Part shown: positions 1-10,570 of the stretch, piece after piece
Position numbering within the stretch: position 1 is the first letter of the stretch
Layout of the letters: the number at the start of each line of letters is the position of its first letter
From: Serratia entomophila
GTDB lineage: Bacteria > Pseudomonadota > Gammaproteobacteria > Enterobacterales > Enterobacteriaceae
Length of the DNA stretch: 64,000 nt
Assembly: GCF_021462285.1 (NCBI RefSeq)
Contig: NZ_CP082787.1
Span: 1,178,001 to 1,242,000, forward strand
Direction: 5' to 3'
The notes under the pieces: generated by a model
What the model was told of the DNA's origin: nothing
What the model saw: the letters and a program-made list of their open reading frames with translations, nothing else
Databases searched by the model: none
Program-made: the position numbers and the translations under genes

Positions 1-1
1 G

Positions 2-1150
2 CTGCGCCGCATCAGGCTGAAGAGCCTGGCACTGCGGCTGGCGGTCAACCGCCTGCTGCACCAGCCGTGGGTCACCGTCAGCCAGCTGGCGGCGTTCTCT
101 CTGTCGTTCATGCTGCTGGCGCTGTTGCTGGTGCTGCGCGGTGACCTGCTGGAGCGCTGGCAACAGCAGCTGCCGCCGGACAGCCCGAACTATTTCCTGC
201 TGAATATGACCGAGGCCCAGGTGCCGCAGGTGCAGAGCTTCCTGCAGCAGCATCGAATCAAGCCGGAGACCTATTACCCGATCGTGCGGGTGCGCCTGAC
301 CGAGATCAACCAGCAGGTGGCCACCGAGCGGGTGCATGAGGACGATCCGGGCGGCGAGGCGGTCAACCGCGAGCTGAACCTGACCTGGCTGGCGCAGCTG
401 CCGGATCATAACCCGCTGGTGGCGGGCAGTTGGCCGCCGAAGGCCGGCGAGGTGTCGATGGACCAAGGCATCGCCGGGCGCCTGAAGATCTCGCTGGGCG
501 ACACCCTGACCTTCAGCGGCGATACCCAATCCTTCAGCGCTAAAGTCACCAGCCTGAGGCAGGTGGACTGGGAAAGCCTGAAGCCGAACTTCTACTTTAT
601 CTTCCCGCCGGGCGCGCTGGACGGCCAGCCGCAAACCTGGCTGACCAGCTTCCGTTACGACGGCGACGGCCAGATGCTGACCCAGCTGAATCGCCAGTTC
701 CCGACGCTCAGCCTGCTGGATATCGGCTCGATCCTGAAACAGGTCGGCGGCGTGCTGCAGCAGGTCAGCCGCGCGCTGGAGGTGATGGTGGTGCTGGTGG
801 TGCTGTGCGGCGGTCTGTTGCTGATGGCGCAGGTGCAGGTCGGCATGCGGCAGCGGCGGCAGGAGCTGGTGGTGTACCGCACGTTGGGCGCCGGCAAGCG
901 GCTGCTGCGCAGCACGCTGTGGTGCGAGTTCGCTTTGCTGGGGCTGGTGGCGGGCGTTGCGGCGGCGGTCGGCGCGGAAGCGGCGCTGTGGCTGCTGCAA
1001 AGCCGGGTGTTCGACTTCCCCTGGGCGCCGACGCCGGTGCTGTGGTGGGCGTTGCCGCTGTTCAGCGCGCTGTTGCTGTCGCTGTGCGGCGGCTGGCTCG
1101 GCGTGCGCCTGCTGCGTGGGCAAGCGTTGTTCCGCAGCTACGACGGGTAA
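2..1150 (+). CDS. ybbP: YbbP-like ABC-type permease (FtsX family), 3' part
   Basis: The reading frame is open from the window edge, so only about the last 382 residues are present. The inner-membrane permease has a large periplasmic region (roughly residues 60-250 of the visible part), then a membrane stretch, the FtsX-type segment around GMRQRRQELVVYRTLGA, and two more C-terminal membrane helices. This is the usual end of MacB/FtsX-like permeases. In enterobacteria ybbP lies with the ATPase gene ybbA near purEK, which fits the neighbours here. Substrate unknown; a role in lipid or lipoprotein export is only inferred from the family. Confidence 0.8.
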   Translation: MRRIRLKSLALRLAVNRLLHQPWVTVSQLAAFSLSFMLLALLLVLRGDLLERWQQQLPPDSPNYFLLNMTEAQVPQVQSFLQQHRIKPETYYPIVRVRLTEINQQVATERVHEDDPGGEAVNRELNLTWLAQLPDHNPLVAGSWPPKAGEVSMDQGIAGRLKISLGDTLTFSGDTQSFSAKVTSLRQVDWESLKPNFYFIFPPGALDGQPQTWLTSFRYDGDGQMLTQLNRQFPTLSLLDIGSILKQVGGVLQQVSRALEVMVVLVVLCGGLLLMAQVQVGMRQRRQELVVYRTLGAGKRLLRSTLWCEFALLGLVAGVAAAVGAEAALWLLQSRVFDFPWAPTPVLWWALPLFSALLLSLCGGWLGVRLLRGQALFRSYDG

Positions 1151-1165
1151 TTCGCCGCCAGCGGT

Positions 1166-1192
1166 GATCCGGCCCGTCACCGGGGCCGGATC
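1166..1192 (+). terminator. GC-rich hairpin after ybbP
   Basis: A perfect 10-bp stem (GATCCGGCCC / GGGCCGGATC) with a 7-base loop lies 15 bp after the ybbP stop. The following bases are pyrimidine-rich but lack a clean U-run, so it may be a weak terminator or an mRNA-end stabilising hairpin. Confidence 0.5.
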
Positions 1193-1444
1193 CGCTTCCG
1201 ATCTTCTTTCCGCTTTACCGTCGCGAGGCACCCCTGATTAACGCTCTCCCTGTCGCTGCTTTTGATTGCCAGTGAAATCGCTTACAAATTTTATGATGAT
1301 CAGCTGAGGGAACGTTTAATTGCACGGCGTTAATGTTCTGCGTGTTTTATTTTTAAAGTGACGACAATAGAATAAGCGACATTTTATTAGCGGGTTACGA
1401 ATTTTTTTAGCCGGTGCGGCGTTTTTCTTGCAATACAAAAATAA

Positions 1445-1460
1445 TGTAACCGTTTCCACT
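1445..1460 (+). promoter_or_regulatory. GalR/GalS-type operator upstream of galP
   Basis: The 16-mer TGTAACCGTTTCCACT matches the GalR/GalS operator pattern (GTGNAANCGNTTNCAC) in most positions and lies 85 bp before the galP start. It indicates repression relieved by galactose. The 1151-1544 gap otherwise holds AT-rich promoter sequence and no gene. Confidence 0.6.
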
Positions 1461-1480
1461 AATGTGATCGCACTCACTTA
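1461..1480 (+). promoter_or_regulatory. CRP-cAMP site upstream of galP
   Basis: TGTGA-N6-TCACT (1463-1478) fits the CRP half-site pattern TGTGA-N6-TCACA with one mismatch. It abuts the GalR-like operator, the arrangement expected for a catabolite-controlled galactose transporter. Confidence 0.65.
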
Positions 1481-1544
1481 CCGTCAACGGATTGCCTCCT
1501 ATCATGGCGCTAACTGATGAACGTTACCTATTATTGGAGGCTGT

Positions 1545-2951
1545 ATGAGTGCTACCGCCAAAGCGGCGCCGGCTGCAAAAAGCCAGGATAATGCCGGTAT
1601 GACTTTTTTCGTCTGTTTTCTGGCTGCGTTAGCCGGGTTGCTGTTTGGCCTGGATATCGGCGTGATTGCGGGCGCTCTGCCGTTTATTACCGAGTCGTTT
1701 AATATCACCAGTTCCCAGCAGGAGTGGGTGGTCAGTTCAATGATGTTTGGGGCGGCGGTCGGCGCGGTCGGCAGTGGCTGGATGAACTTCCGCCTGGGGC
1801 GCAAATACAGCCTGATGATCGGCGCGATCCTGTTTGTGGCGGGGTCGCTGTGTTCGGCGTTCGCGCCCGACGTGGAAATACTGATCGTTTCCCGCGTGTT
1901 GCTGGGGTTGGCGGTGGGCATTGCTTCTTATACGGCGCCGATTTATCTGTCTGAAATTGCGCCGGAGAAAATTCGCGGCAGCATGATTTCCATGTATCAA
2001 CTGATGATCACCATCGGCATTTTGGCGGCTTATTTGTCAGACACCGCCTTCAGCTACACCGGCGCCTGGCGCTGGATGCTGGGGGTCATCACCATTCCCG
2101 CCGGGCTGCTGTTGGTCGGCGTGTTTTTCCTGCCGGACAGCCCGCGCTGGCTGGCCTCGCGCAACCGCCATGAACAGGCGCGGCAGGTGCTGGAAAAGCT
2201 GCGCGACAGCAGTGCGCAGGCGCAGCATGAACTGAACGAAATTCGCGAAAGCCTCAAGCTGAAGCAGAGCGGCTGGGCGCTGTTCAAAGACAATAAAAAC
2301 TTTCGCCGCGCGGTGTTCCTTGGCGTTCTGTTGCAGGTGATGCAGCAGTTCACCGGCATGAACGTCACCATGTATTACGCGCCGAAAATATTCGGTCTGG
2401 CGGGTTTTGCCAGCACCGAGCAGCAGATGTGGGGGACGGTGATTGTCGGGTTGGTCAACGTGCTGGCCACCTTTATCGCGATTGGTCTGGTTGACCGCTG
2501 GGGCCGTAAGCCGACGCTGATCCTCGGTTTTATCGTGATGGCGGTCGGTATGGGCGCGCTGGGGAGCATGATGAGCCTCGGCATGAGTACGCCGGCGATG
2601 CAATACTTCGCTGTCATTATGCTGCTGATGTTTATCGTGGGTTTCGCCATGAGCGCCGGCCCGCTGATCTGGGTGCTGTGCTCGGAGATCCAGCCGCTGA
2701 AAGGCCGCGATTTCGGCATTACCTGTTCTACCGCCACCAACTGGATCGCCAACATGATCGTCGGGGCGACCTTCCTGACCATGCTGAATTCGTTGGGCAG
2801 CGCCTACACCTTCTGGGTTTACGCGGCGCTCAACGTGCTGTTTATCTTCATCACGCTGGCGCTGATCCCGGAAACCAAAAATATCTCGCTGGAACATATC
2901 GAACGCAACCTGATGGCCGGCAAACCGCTGCGTAAAATCGGCTCGCGTTAA
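1545..2951 (+). CDS. galP: Galactose/proton symporter GalP (MFS sugar porter)
   Basis: 468 residues, the usual length. It is an inner-membrane 12-helix transporter importing galactose (also glucose) with a proton. Family marks are visible: [15 protein letters not shown] in helix 1, the loop motif RLGRKYSL after helix 2, DRWGRKPT at the mirrored position in the C-half, SPRWLA after helix 6, and PETK after helix 12. The sequence is closer to remembered E. coli GalP than to AraE (for example [13 protein letters not shown] and [13 protein letters not shown]). A strong GGAGG lies 7 bp before the ATG. The upstream region carries GalR- and CRP-like sites. Confidence 0.9.
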   Translation: MSATAKAAPAAKSQDNAGMTFFVCFLAALAGLLFGLDIGVIAGALPFITESFNITSSQQEWVVSSMMFGAAVGAVGSGWMNFRLGRKYSLMIGAILFVAGSLCSAFAPDVEILIVSRVLLGLAVGIASYTAPIYLSEIAPEKIRGSMISMYQLMITIGILAAYLSDTAFSYTGAWRWMLGVITIPAGLLLVGVFFLPDSPRWLASRNRHEQARQVLEKLRDSSAQAQHELNEIRESLKLKQSGWALFKDNKNFRRAVFLGVLLQVMQQFTGMNVTMYYAPKIFGLAGFASTEQQMWGTVIVGLVNVLATFIAIGLVDRWGRKPTLILGFIVMAVGMGALGSMMSLGMSTPAMQYFAVIMLLMFIVGFAMSAGPLIWVLCSEIQPLKGRDFGITCSTATNWIANMIVGATFLTMLNSLGSAYTFWVYAALNVLFIFITLALIPETKNISLEHIERNLMAGKPLRKIGSR

Positions 2952-2965
2952 TCTCTGCGGCAACA

Positions 2966-3003
2966 AAAAAGGGTGCAGTTCAAAAGTGAACTGCACCCTT
3001 TTT
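2966..3003. terminator. Bidirectional terminator between galP and purK
   Basis: A 12-bp stem GGGTGCAGTTCA with an AAAG loop is flanked by A-run and T-run, so it can stop transcription in both directions between the convergent genes galP and purK. Confidence 0.9.
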
Positions 3004-3021
3004 GTGTTATCGGCGGTAGGC

Positions 3022-4089
3022 TTAAACCAGCTTCTGCTGCGCCCAGGCCAGGCCGCTTTGGTATTCACCCGGCAGCAGCGGCGCCAGTTCCCGCAGCGCC
3101 TGTTGCAGGGCGGCCGCGCTCGGATCGTTGAGGTTCAGGTGGCCAACCTTGCGGCCCGCACGCACCTCTTTCTCGTACCAGTGCAGGTGCACCAGCGGCA
3201 GCGCCAGCCACTGCTGATTCACCGCCGTGCCGATCAGGTTAACCATCACCGACGGGGTGCTCACCACCGGCTTCGGCAGCGGCAGCGCGAGAATGGCGCG
3301 CAGATGCAGCTCAAACTGGCTGATGGAGGCGCCATTTTGCGTCCAGTGGCCGCTGTTGTGCACCCGTGGGGCCAGCTCGTTAATCAGCAGACGATCGCCG
3401 ACAATAAAGCACTCCATCGCCATCACGCCGACGTAGTTCAGCTCGTTCAGGATCGCCGCCAACATCTGTTCGGCCTGCTGCTGCAGCGCCGCATTGGGCT
3501 GCGGCAACGCCACACTGGCGCGCAGGATGCCGTCTTCATGCAGGTTGTGGGTCAGCGGATAAAACACCGAGTGGCCGTCATGCCCGCGCGCGCCAACCAG
3601 CGACACTTCACCGGAGAAGTTGATGCCCTGCTCGACGATGCACTCACCGTAGGCGTCGGCCGGCAGCTCGGCTTCCTGGCCCGGGCGCAGGCGCCATTGG
3701 CCGCGGCCGTCGTAACCGCCGACGCGGCGTTTGACGATCGCCAGTTCGCCGAGGGTGGCGAACACCTGCGGCCATTCGGCGGCGCCGGCCAGCAGCTGCC
3801 AGGGGGCGGTAGCCAGGCCGAGCTGATCGAGCAACTGTTTTTGCGTCAGGCGATCGGCCAGGCGCGGGAAGATGTCGCGGTTAACGAAGCTGCTGTGGAT
3901 CGCCAGTTCGCGGGTTAGCGCGGTTTCTGGCCAGCGTTCGATTTCGGCGGTGATAACGCTGTTTTGGTAGGGCACGGCTTCCGGCTCGGCGTCGAGGCCG
4001 ACCGGATAGACGGCGATGCCCAATGGTTCGCCGGCCTGGCGCAGCATGCGCCCCAGCTGGCCGTTACCCAGTACGCAAACCGGCTTCAT
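3022..4089 (-). CDS. purK: N5-carboxyaminoimidazole ribonucleotide synthetase
   Basis: 355 residues, full length. This cytoplasmic ATP-grasp enzyme of purine synthesis carboxylates AIR to N5-CAIR using ATP and bicarbonate. The N-terminus [13 protein letters not shown] is the PurK nucleotide-fold signature; [13 protein letters not shown] is the ATP-grasp glycine-rich segment; [13 protein letters not shown] is the conserved C-terminal metal/substrate segment. Its start overlaps the purE stop by 4 bp (ATGA), so the two are translationally coupled and sequential in the pathway. Confidence 0.95.
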   Translation of the reverse strand: MKPVCVLGNGQLGRMLRQAGEPLGIAVYPVGLDAEPEAVPYQNSVITAEIERWPETALTRELAIHSSFVNRDIFPRLADRLTQKQLLDQLGLATAPWQLLAGAAEWPQVFATLGELAIVKRRVGGYDGRGQWRLRPGQEAELPADAYGECIVEQGINFSGEVSLVGARGHDGHSVFYPLTHNLHEDGILRASVALPQPNAALQQQAEQMLAAILNELNYVGVMAMECFIVGDRLLINELAPRVHNSGHWTQNGASISQFELHLRAILALPLPKPVVSTPSVMVNLIGTAVNQQWLALPLVHLHWYEKEVRAGRKVGHLNLNDPSAAALQQALRELAPLLPGEYQSGLAWAQQKLV

Positions 4090-4610
4090 GCTTCCTCCCG
4101 CGGATCCGGGTTATTCAGCACTTCTTCGGTCTGCGCGCGGCGCCAGTCCGCCAGCCGCTGCGCCAGCGCGGCGTCGTGCAACGCCAGGATCTGCGCCGCC
4201 AGCAGGCCGGCGTTGGCCGCGCCGGCTTTGCCGATCGCCAGGGTGCCGACCGGGATGCCGCGCGGCATCTGCACGATGGAATACAGGCTGTCGACGCCGC
4301 TCAACGCGGCGCTTTGCACCGGCACACCCAGCACCGGAACCAGGGTTTTCGCCGCCAGCATGCCCGGCAGGTGCGCAGCGCCGCCCGCACCGGCGATGAT
4401 CACGTCAAAACCGTTGGCGCCGGCCTGTTCGGCGAAGCTGAACAGCTTGTCTGGCGTGCGATGAGCGGAAACGACTTCGACATGAAACGGGACATCGAGC
4501 ATGGTCAGGACTTCGGCCGCGAACGCCATGGTGGCCCAGTCACTTTTCGATCCCATTACAATTGCGATTTTAACCTCAGCGTGGGTGGCTGAAGCGGCGT
4601 TGGCTCCCAT
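4086..4610 (-). CDS. purE: N5-CAIR mutase, catalytic subunit
   Basis: 174 residues. It converts N5-CAIR to CAIR, directly downstream of the PurK reaction. Conserved segments: MGSKSDW near the N-terminus, SAHRTPDK with the catalytic His, and [11 protein letters not shown]. The ATG at 4610 is chosen because AGGAG lies 10 bp before it; the frame extends further upstream without an obvious ribosome site. It is first gene of purEK, with a PurR-like box about 90 bp upstream. Confidence 0.95.
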   Translation of the reverse strand: MGANAASATHAEVKIAIVMGSKSDWATMAFAAEVLTMLDVPFHVEVVSAHRTPDKLFSFAEQAGANGFDVIIAGAGGAAHLPGMLAAKTLVPVLGVPVQSAALSGVDSLYSIVQMPRGIPVGTLAIGKAGAANAGLLAAQILALHDAALAQRLADWRRAQTEEVLNNPDPREEA

Positions 4611-4691
4611 GGGTGTAAGGCTCCTGTGATTATGCAAGCGTCGGCCGCAGGGGCCGAATGAGGGCGTAGAGCATACCATGAGCGCGCGGCG

Positions 4692-4707
4692 AGGAAAACG
4701 GTTGCGT
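4692..4707 (-). promoter_or_regulatory. PurR box upstream of purEK
   Basis: On the minus strand ACGCAACCGTTTTCCT matches the PurR consensus ACGCAAACGTTTGCGT at 13 of 16 positions. It sits in the 141-bp gap between lpxH and purE, the expected place for purine repression of purEK. Confidence 0.75.
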
Positions 4708-4751
4708 CGCCGGTTTTCGCCGTCGAAATCGCGAATTTTTTACGTGGCGGG

Positions 4752-5474
4752 TCAGAACGGGAACTGGATCAGCTCGACGGCGTCTGCGCTGACTTTGATC
4801 ATCGAACCTTCAACGTGCCAGGCGCCCAACACCGCGCGCTGGGCCTCGCCGTCGTTGAGGCTCAGCCGGTGCACCGCCGGGCGATGGGTGTGGCCGTGGA
4901 TCATCCAGTGCACGCCGTGGCGCTGCATCGCGCGCTCAACCGCCTGCGGGTTGACGTCCATGATGGCTTGCGGCTTGTACTGGTTGGTTTGCTGGCTGCG
5001 GGCGCGCATTTTGGCGGCGATCTTCAGCCGCCAGCGCAGCGGTAGGGCCAGAAACAGCTTTTGGATCAGCGGATTGTGCACCTTGCGACGGAACTTCTGA
5101 TAAGCCTGATCGTCGGTGCAGAGGGTATCGCCGTGCAGGATCAGCACCCGGCGGCCGTACAGCTCAAGCACTTTTTCTTCCGGCAGCAGCTGCATGCCGC
5201 TGGCGCGGGCGAAGCGCTTGCCTAACAAAAAATCGCGGTTGCCGTGAATGAAGTAGCAGGGTACGCCTGCCTGTTGCAGCGCCTTCAGCGCCGCGGCGAC
5301 TTCAGCGTGCAGCGGCTCGGGATCGTCATCGCCGATCCAGGCTTCAAACAGATCGCCGAGAATGTACAGCGCATCGGCGTGGACCGCTTCGCGCCGTAAA
5401 AAACGCAGAAAACCGGCAGTGATTGCCGGTTCCTGTGCGCACAAGTGCAAGTCTGCGATGAACAGCGTACTCAT
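4752..5474 (-). CDS. lpxH: UDP-2,3-diacylglucosamine diphosphatase
   Basis: 240 residues. It hydrolyses UDP-2,3-diacylglucosamine to lipid X in lipid A synthesis, peripheral to the inner membrane. All calcineurin-type metal ligands are present: D8 and H10 (IADLHL), D41 (GDLFEAW), N79 (HGNRD), H114 (LHGD), and H193, H195, H197 (HGHTHRP). The gene starts 10 bp after ppiB on the same strand and is probably cotranscribed. Confidence 0.95.
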   Translation of the reverse strand: MSTLFIADLHLCAQEPAITAGFLRFLRREAVHADALYILGDLFEAWIGDDDPEPLHAEVAAALKALQQAGVPCYFIHGNRDFLLGKRFARASGMQLLPEEKVLELYGRRVLILHGDTLCTDDQAYQKFRRKVHNPLIQKLFLALPLRWRLKIAAKMRARSQQTNQYKPQAIMDVNPQAVERAMQRHGVHWMIHGHTHRPAVHRLSLNDGEAQRAVLGAWHVEGSMIKVSADAVELIQFPF

Positions 5475-5484
5475 GCAGCCGCGA

Positions 5485-5979
5485 TTACTCGCTGACGGTA
5501 ACGCTGTTGATCACAACGTCTTCTACCGGAACGTCCTGGTGCATGCCGCTGCGGCCAGTTTTCACGCCTTTGATCTTGTTGACTACGTCCATGCCTTCAA
5601 CCACTTCGGCAAATACGCAGTAGCCCCAACCCTGCGCGTTTTCGCCGCGGAAGTTCAGGAAGTCGTTGTCTGCCACGTTGATGAAGAACTGTGCGGTCGC
5701 GGAGTGCGGATCGTTGGTGCGCGCCATTGCCAGGGTGCCGATGGTGTTTTTCAGGCCGTTGTTGGCTTCGTTTTTGATGGTCGCGTTGGTGGCTTTCTGA
5801 TTCATGCCAGGCTCAAAACCGCCGCCCTGGATCATGAAGCCATTGATAACACGGTGGAAGATGGTGTTGTCGTAGAAGCCTGCGCGGCAGTAGTTCAGGA
5901 AGTTTTCAACGGTAACCGGCGCTTTGTCAGCAAAAGTTTTGATAACGATGTCGCCGTGATTAGTGTGGAAAGTAACCAT
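5485..5979 (-). CDS. ppiB: Cytoplasmic peptidyl-prolyl isomerase B (cyclophilin)
   Basis: 164 residues with no signal peptide, so the cytoplasmic cyclophilin PpiB rather than periplasmic PpiA. Family segments: [28 protein letters not shown] (catalytic Arg in FHRV), [16 protein letters not shown], and the [17 protein letters not shown] segment. It catalyses cis/trans isomerisation of prolyl bonds. Leads the ppiB-lpxH pair, divergent from cysS. Confidence 0.95.
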   Translation of the reverse strand: MVTFHTNHGDIVIKTFADKAPVTVENFLNYCRAGFYDNTIFHRVINGFMIQGGGFEPGMNQKATNATIKNEANNGLKNTIGTLAMARTNDPHSATAQFFINVADNDFLNFRGENAQGWGYCVFAEVVEGMDVVNKIKGVKTGRSGMHQDVPVEDVVINSVTVSE

Positions 5980-6108
5980 AGTTTTAGTCCTAACAAGATA
6001 AAGTGAGACGTCACGTAGAGCGGGTGAACATTCAGACCGACCTTATAACATATCTCCCAGACTGAGTCAGCAGGGGCTAAACCTGGCGCTGTGTGCGGCA
6101 AATTTTTT

Positions 6109-6118
6109 TGTTATAATA
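6109..6118 (+). promoter_or_regulatory. Candidate extended -10 for cysS
   Basis: TGTTATAAT with a perfect TATAAT hexamer (6112-6117) lies in the divergent ppiB/cysS gap, about 160 bp before cysS. I see no convincing -35, so the assignment is tentative. Confidence 0.4.
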
Positions 6119-6278
6119 TAACAGATTCACCGATCGCGAATTTTTCACCGTTTTCAATGGCCCAGCCCGGCAAAGCATGGCCTTAACCTTGCATTAGATC
6201 GGCCTTCGGGTTTCAATACGCTACTGGGTGAACAGCCTAATTACATTTTTGTTATCACGCACACCACGGAATGTCCCG

Positions 6279-7664
6279 ATGCTAAAGATTTTTAATACCC
6301 TGAGTCGTCAAAAAGAGGAATTCAAACCCATTCATGCCGGTAAAGTTGGCATGTACGTGTGCGGGGTAACCATCTATGACCTGTGTCATATCGGCCACGG
6401 GCGTACCTTTGTCGCTTTCGACGTGGTGGCGCGCTACCTGCGCTATCTCGGCTATTCGCTGGACTATGTGCGCAACGTGACCGACGTGGACGACAAAATC
6501 ATTCGCCGCGCGGCGGAAAACGGCGAAACCTGCGATCAACTGACCGAGCGCATGCTGGCGGAAATGCACGCCGACTTCGATTCGCTGCTGATTGAGCGCC
6601 CGGACCAAGAGCCGCGCGCCACCCAGCATATCGCCGAGATCATCGAGATCACCCAGCGCCTGATCGATCGCGATCACGCCTACGTGGCCAGCAACGGCGA
6701 CGTGATGTTCTCGATCGACAGCGACCCGCAGTACGGCCTGCTGTCGCGCCAGGATCTGGACCAGCTGCAGGCCGGCGCGCGCGTTGAAATCGACGACGTG
6801 AAGCGCAACCCGATGGACTTCGTGCTATGGAAGATGTCCAAGCCGGGCGAACCGAGCTGGCAGTCGCCGTGGGGCGCAGGCCGCCCGGGCTGGCATATCG
6901 AGTGTTCCGCCATGAACTGCAAGCAGCTTGGCACCCATTTTGACATCCACGGCGGCGGTTCCGATCTGATGTTCCCGCACCACGAGAACGAGATAGCCCA
7001 GTCCAGCTGCGCGCACGACGGCCCGTACGTCAACTACTGGATGCACTCCGGCATGGTGATGATCGACAAAGAGAAGATGTCCAAATCGCTGGATAACTTC
7101 TTCACCATCCGCGACGTACTCAGCCATTACGACGCCGAGACGGTGCGTTACTTCCTGATGTCCGGCCACTATCGCAGCCAGCTGAACTACAGCGAAGAGA
7201 ACCTGAAGCAGGCGCGCACCGCGCTGGAGCGTTTGTACACCGCGCTGCGCGGCACCGACGCCAGCGCCCGGCCGGCCGGCGGCGAAGCCTTCGAAGCCCG
7301 TTTCCGCGAGGCGATGGACGACGACTTCAACACCCCTGAAGCCTATTCGGCGCTGTTCGATCTGGCGCGCGAAGTCAACCGCCTGAAGGGTGAAGACATG
7401 GCGGCGGCCAACGGCATGGCGGCGCAACTGCGCAAGCTGGCGAAGGTGCTCGGCCTGTTGCAGCAGGAGCCTGAACAGTTCCTGCAGAGCGGCGCCAAGG
7501 CTGACGACGGCGAAGTGGCGGAAATTGAAGCGCTGATCAAGCAGCGCAACGATGCGCGCAAAGCCAAGGACTGGGCGCTGGCGGATGCCGCGCGCGATCG
7601 CCTGAATGAGATGAACATCGTGCTGGAAGATGGCCCGCAGGGCACCACCTGGCGCCGTAAGTAA
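6279..7664 (+). CDS. cysS: Cysteinyl-tRNA synthetase
   Basis: 461 residues, identical in length to the E. coli enzyme when the internal ATG at 6279 is used (the frame extends upstream but without family sequence). Class I synthetase: HIGH at residues 37-40, KMSKS at 266-270, and zinc-site cysteines beginning with YVCGVT (C28). It charges tRNA-Cys. It converges with ybcJ across a strong terminator. Confidence 0.97.
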   Translation: MLKIFNTLSRQKEEFKPIHAGKVGMYVCGVTIYDLCHIGHGRTFVAFDVVARYLRYLGYSLDYVRNVTDVDDKIIRRAAENGETCDQLTERMLAEMHADFDSLLIERPDQEPRATQHIAEIIEITQRLIDRDHAYVASNGDVMFSIDSDPQYGLLSRQDLDQLQAGARVEIDDVKRNPMDFVLWKMSKPGEPSWQSPWGAGRPGWHIECSAMNCKQLGTHFDIHGGGSDLMFPHHENEIAQSSCAHDGPYVNYWMHSGMVMIDKEKMSKSLDNFFTIRDVLSHYDAETVRYFLMSGHYRSQLNYSEENLKQARTALERLYTALRGTDASARPAGGEAFEARFREAMDDDFNTPEAYSALFDLAREVNRLKGEDMAAANGMAAQLRKLAKVLGLLQQEPEQFLQSGAKADDGEVAEIEALIKQRNDARKAKDWALADAARDRLNEMNIVLEDGPQGTTWRRK

Positions 7665-7682
7665 GGCGGCGGGAAGCAAACA

Positions 7683-7710
7683 AAAAAGGCGCTGAACTCA
7701 GCGCCTTTTT
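7683..7710. terminator. Bidirectional terminator between cysS and ybcJ
   Basis: Stem GGCGCTG / CAGCGCC flanked by A5 and T5, 20 bp after the cysS stop and 14 bp after the ybcJ stop on the other strand. Confidence 0.9.
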
Positions 7711-7723
7711 CTATGGGACGGGG

Positions 7724-7936
7724 TTAGGGTTTGACCGTCACTTTTCCGCCGTTAAACGCCACCACCTGATCGGCGACGATTTTGCAGCGCTTGCGGGTTT
7801 CGACTTTGCCGTCCACCAAGACCCGCCCTTCGGCGATCGCTTCTTTCGCGGCGCCGCCGCTTTCACACCAGCCCTGGAACTTCAGCAGATCGCAGAGTTC
7901 GACATGGGGGTGATTATCCAGATTGAAAATTTCCAT
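7724..7936 (-). CDS. ybcJ: YbcJ, small S4-domain RNA-binding protein
   Basis: 70 residues that are almost entirely one S4-like RNA-binding fold; the motif AIAEGRVLVDGKVETRKRCKI is the typical alpha-L turn. Known in E. coli as YbcJ, a small RNA-binding protein of unclear role. Located 10 bp downstream of folD, same strand, as in E. coli, so probably one operon. Confidence 0.9.
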   Translation of the reverse strand: MEIFNLDNHPHVELCDLLKFQGWCESGGAAKEAIAEGRVLVDGKVETRKRCKIVADQVVAFNGGKVTVKP

Positions 7937-7946
7937 ACTGCCTTAC

Positions 7947-8813
7947 TTATTTAGGTTGAACGTCGTGATATTCCTCGCAGGCCTGCAAGGTATTTTGGAT
8001 CAGTGTAGCAACGGTCATCGGGCCAACGCCACCCGGCACCGGGGTAATGTAGGCGGCGCGTTGGCTGGCGGCGTCGAAATCCACGTCGCCGACCACTTTG
8101 CCGCTTTCCAGCCGGTTGATGCCGACGTCCACCACGATGGCGCCCGGTTTGATCCAGTCGCCCGGAATAAAGCCCGGCTTACCGACCGCCACTACCAGCA
8201 GATCGGCGTTTTCAACGTGATGACGCAGGTTCTTGGTAAAGCGGTGGGTGACGGTGGTGGTGCAGCCGGCCAGCAGCAGCTCCATGCTCATCGGCCGGCC
8301 GACGATGTTGGACGCGCCGACCACTACGGCGTTCAGGCCGTAGGTATCGATGTTATAGCGCTCCAGCAGGGTGACGATGCCGCGCGGGGTGCACGGGCGC
8401 AGCTTGGGCGCGCGCTGGCACAGGCGGCCGACGTTGTACGGGTGGAAACCGTCGACGTCTTTGTCGGGATGAATGCGTTCCAGCACCTTGACGTTATCGA
8501 TGCCGGCCGGCAGCGGCAGCTGCACCAGAATGCCGTCGATTTCCGCGTCGGCGTTCAGCTGGTCGATCAGCGCCAGCAGTTCAGCTTCACTGGTGGTGAC
8601 GGGCAGATCGTAGGAGCGGGAGAGAAAACCCACTTCATCGCAGGCGCGGCGTTTACTGGCGACATAAATCTGCGAGGCCGGGTTTTCACCGACCAGCACC
8701 ACCGCCAGGCCCGGGGCGCGTTTACCTGCCGCCAGACGTTGTTTAACTTGCTCAGCCACTTCGTTTCTAACCTGCTGCGCAATCGTTTTACCATCAATAA
8801 TCTTTGCTGCCAT
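7947..8813 (-). CDS. folD: Bifunctional methylene-THF dehydrogenase / methenyl-THF cyclohydrolase
   Basis: 288 residues. It interconverts 5,10-methylene-THF and 10-formyl-THF, supplying one-carbon units. Visible marks: [14 protein letters not shown] with the catalytic YxxxK, the [13 protein letters not shown] signature, [11 protein letters not shown] of the NADP-binding region, and the C-terminal [13 protein letters not shown] signature. Leads the folD-ybcJ pair; in enterobacteria folD sits next to argU, as here. Confidence 0.97.
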   Translation of the reverse strand: MAAKIIDGKTIAQQVRNEVAEQVKQRLAAGKRAPGLAVVLVGENPASQIYVASKRRACDEVGFLSRSYDLPVTTSEAELLALIDQLNADAEIDGILVQLPLPAGIDNVKVLERIHPDKDVDGFHPYNVGRLCQRAPKLRPCTPRGIVTLLERYNIDTYGLNAVVVGASNIVGRPMSMELLLAGCTTTVTHRFTKNLRHHVENADLLVVAVGKPGFIPGDWIKPGAIVVDVGINRLESGKVVGDVDFDAASQRAAYITPVPGGVGPMTVATLIQNTLQACEEYHDVQPK

Positions 8814-9023
8814 CGGTGAGGAAATCCATCAATTAAGAAAAGCGGGGATGGCGCTATTTTGTCAGAAGCTGAGCGCGCTGTCAGGCGCAGAATCACCCGG
8901 TTGCCGTTTGCCCCTGCCGATTTACGCTTTTTTTATACCAACAGAATGATCCTCTACGCCTTTTTTATCTGCGCCTGGGTAAGCTGAGATCATGAACGTC
9001 AGGGGAGTGGGGGAGGACAAATC

Positions 9024-9251
9024 ATGATGGCCATCATCCGGCTTTACCCTTTGCATCACCAGGCGAACAGCCTGCCGGAACCGCCGAAGCACGTGGGGGA
9101 AACGGTATTCGACTCTTCGCTGCATCCGGCGGAGATGGCGCAGCTGATTGCGCTGCACCAGCTCGGCAGGCGTGAAGCCCGGCCTTCGTGGCGGCTGCGC
9201 CTGAGCGCGTGGTACCGGAGGCTGCAGGCAATGGCTGAAAAAACGCCATAA
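9024..9251 (+). CDS. Small hypothetical protein between folD and argU
   Basis: 75 residues, basic C-terminus, no recognised domain. It is supported mainly by a very strong ribosome site (GGGGGAGG, ending 7 bp before the ATG) and by GC-rich codon use like the chromosomal neighbours. It could be a lineage-specific Serratia gene. Confidence 0.5.
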   Translation: MMAIIRLYPLHHQANSLPEPPKHVGETVFDSSLHPAEMAQLIALHQLGRREARPSWRLRLSAWYRRLQAMAEKTP

Positions 9252-9347
9252 AGCGCGGCTACCGCCGTAACGTCATGAAAAGGCATTGACTCAATGATCT
9301 CTGACCGTATAATCCCAACCCGCAACCACAGGTTGCCGCATCCCCAT

Positions 9348-9424
9348 GCGCCCTTAGCTCAGTTGGATAGAGCAACGGCCTTCTAAGCCGTAGGTCACAG
9401 GTTCGAGCCCTGTAGGGCGTACCA
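9348..9424 (+). tRNA. argU: tRNA-Arg (anticodon UCU)
   Basis: 77 nt ending in encoded CCA. The acceptor stem GCGCCCT pairs with AGGGCGT (one G-U), the anticodon arm GGCCT-TCT-AAGCC gives UCU for AGA codons, and the T-arm contains GGTTCGAGCCC. The 3' 45 nt also form the left attachment core of the prophage, so the phage supplies the tRNA 3' end. In E. coli argU next to folD hosts prophage DLP12. Confidence 0.97.
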
Positions 9425-9430
9425 TTAAGT
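9380..9430. repeat. attL core, 51-bp direct repeat
   Basis: Bases 9380-9430 are identical to 50076-50126. The repeat starts in the argU anticodon arm and runs six bases past the CCA end. It marks the left boundary of the prophage; the integrase gene ends 10 bp further in. Confidence 0.97.
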
Positions 9431-9439
9431 ATCAATGAG

Positions 9440-10570
9440 TTACGCCTTTCGTCCCGTCTTATCAATTTCATCATGGGACAGATTTGGGACTAAACCTCCG
9501 AAAATCGCATCAATTTGCCTCGCATGCTCAGTTAGATGGTTAGGTGCAAGGTGAGCATATCTCTGGACCATTTCTATGCTCTCCCAGCCGCCCATTTCCT
9601 GAAGCGCAGAAAGCGGAACCCCGGATTGGATCAGCCAGCTAGCCCATGTGTGTCGAAGATCATGGAAACGGAAATCATCAATGCCAGCGCGCCTTAACGC
9701 CGCACGCCACGCAGTGTTAGAATCTACTCGCATTTTCCTCACTGGGTCTTTGTGAACGAACACCCAGCGATGATGATTTCCTATTTGTCTCCGCAGAACG
9801 GCGCAAGCGGTGTCGTTGAGGGCGACGCCAATTGCCCGTCCTGATTTGCTATCCTCTGGATAAATCCAAGCCACCTTCCTTTGCATGTCGATCTGCGACC
9901 ATGCAAGCTCGATGATGTTAGACCGTCGAAGGCCAGTAGTAAGAGCGAACTCCACGGTGGATTTAAGTGGCTCAGGACACTCATCAATAAGCCTTTGCGC
10001 CTGAGCTGGCTCAAGCCACCTGACACGCTTATTCCTTTCCTGTGGCACCTTGATAACAGGTGACTTCTCTATCCACTTCCAATCTCGCTCTGCAGCACGC
10101 ATTAATGCCTTCATGAGTGCCAGATGTTTGGCCTTGGTTGAGGTAGATACAGCCTCAGCCTTCCGTGGCTCAATCTCAATTCCCTTCTTGGCAAGAGCTT
10201 CAGTTCTTAGCGCCCACCTTTCTTCTGCCTTCCTATTCGTCATCCTGCTAACTGCTGTGTAAATCTTTGCCTCAGTTATGTCCTTCAGCAAAATCCCTTC
10301 AAAATGAATGAGCCAGAATCCGATCCGGCCCTTGTCTGCATCGAGTGATTTCTTGTGCGCCTTTTCTTCCAGCCAGCGCAAGCACGCCTCTTCAAATGTG
10401 ACTTCAGGGAAATCTCCAAGTCGGTCTATTCTCCAAAGTTCAGCTTTTCTGCGGTCGTGCAACTCCTGCGCTTGGCGTCTGTCCTTAGTCCCAAGCGACT
10501 CCTTAATTCTTTTGCCGCTTGGCGACGTGTAACTCCCGTACCAGGTTTCCCCTCGGCGGAATAATGACAT
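9440..10570 (-). CDS. int: Phage integrase, tyrosine recombinase
   Basis: 376 residues. Catalytic residues: R215 (TTGLRRSN), K242 (SKSGR), H303 and R306 (HDLRHT), W329, and nucleophile Y338 ([10 protein letters not shown]). The N-terminal [14 protein letters not shown] is an arm-type DNA-binding domain and the middle is SAM-like. It integrates the phage at the argU 3' end; the gene stop lies 10 bp from attL. Its first 145 bp overlap the xis gene in another frame, as in P22. Confidence 0.95.
   Translation of the reverse strand: MSLFRRGETWYGSYTSPSGKRIKESLGTKDRRQAQELHDRRKAELWRIDRLGDFPEVTFEEACLRWLEEKAHKKSLDADKGRIGFWLIHFEGILLKDITEAKIYTAVSRMTNRKAEERWALRTEALAKKGIEIEPRKAEAVSTSTKAKHLALMKALMRAAERDWKWIEKSPVIKVPQERNKRVRWLEPAQAQRLIDECPEPLKSTVEFALTTGLRRSNIIELAWSQIDMQRKVAWIYPEDSKSGRAIGVALNDTACAVLRRQIGNHHRWVFVHKDPVRKMRVDSNTAWRAALRRAGIDDFRFHDLRHTWASWLIQSGVPLSALQEMGGWESIEMVQRYAHLAPNHLTEHARQIDAIFGGLVPNLSHDEIDKTGRKA

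Noticed and set aside
2037..3068. 343-codon leftward frame opposite galP
   Set aside because: Shadow frame running through the galP terminator; no family sequence.
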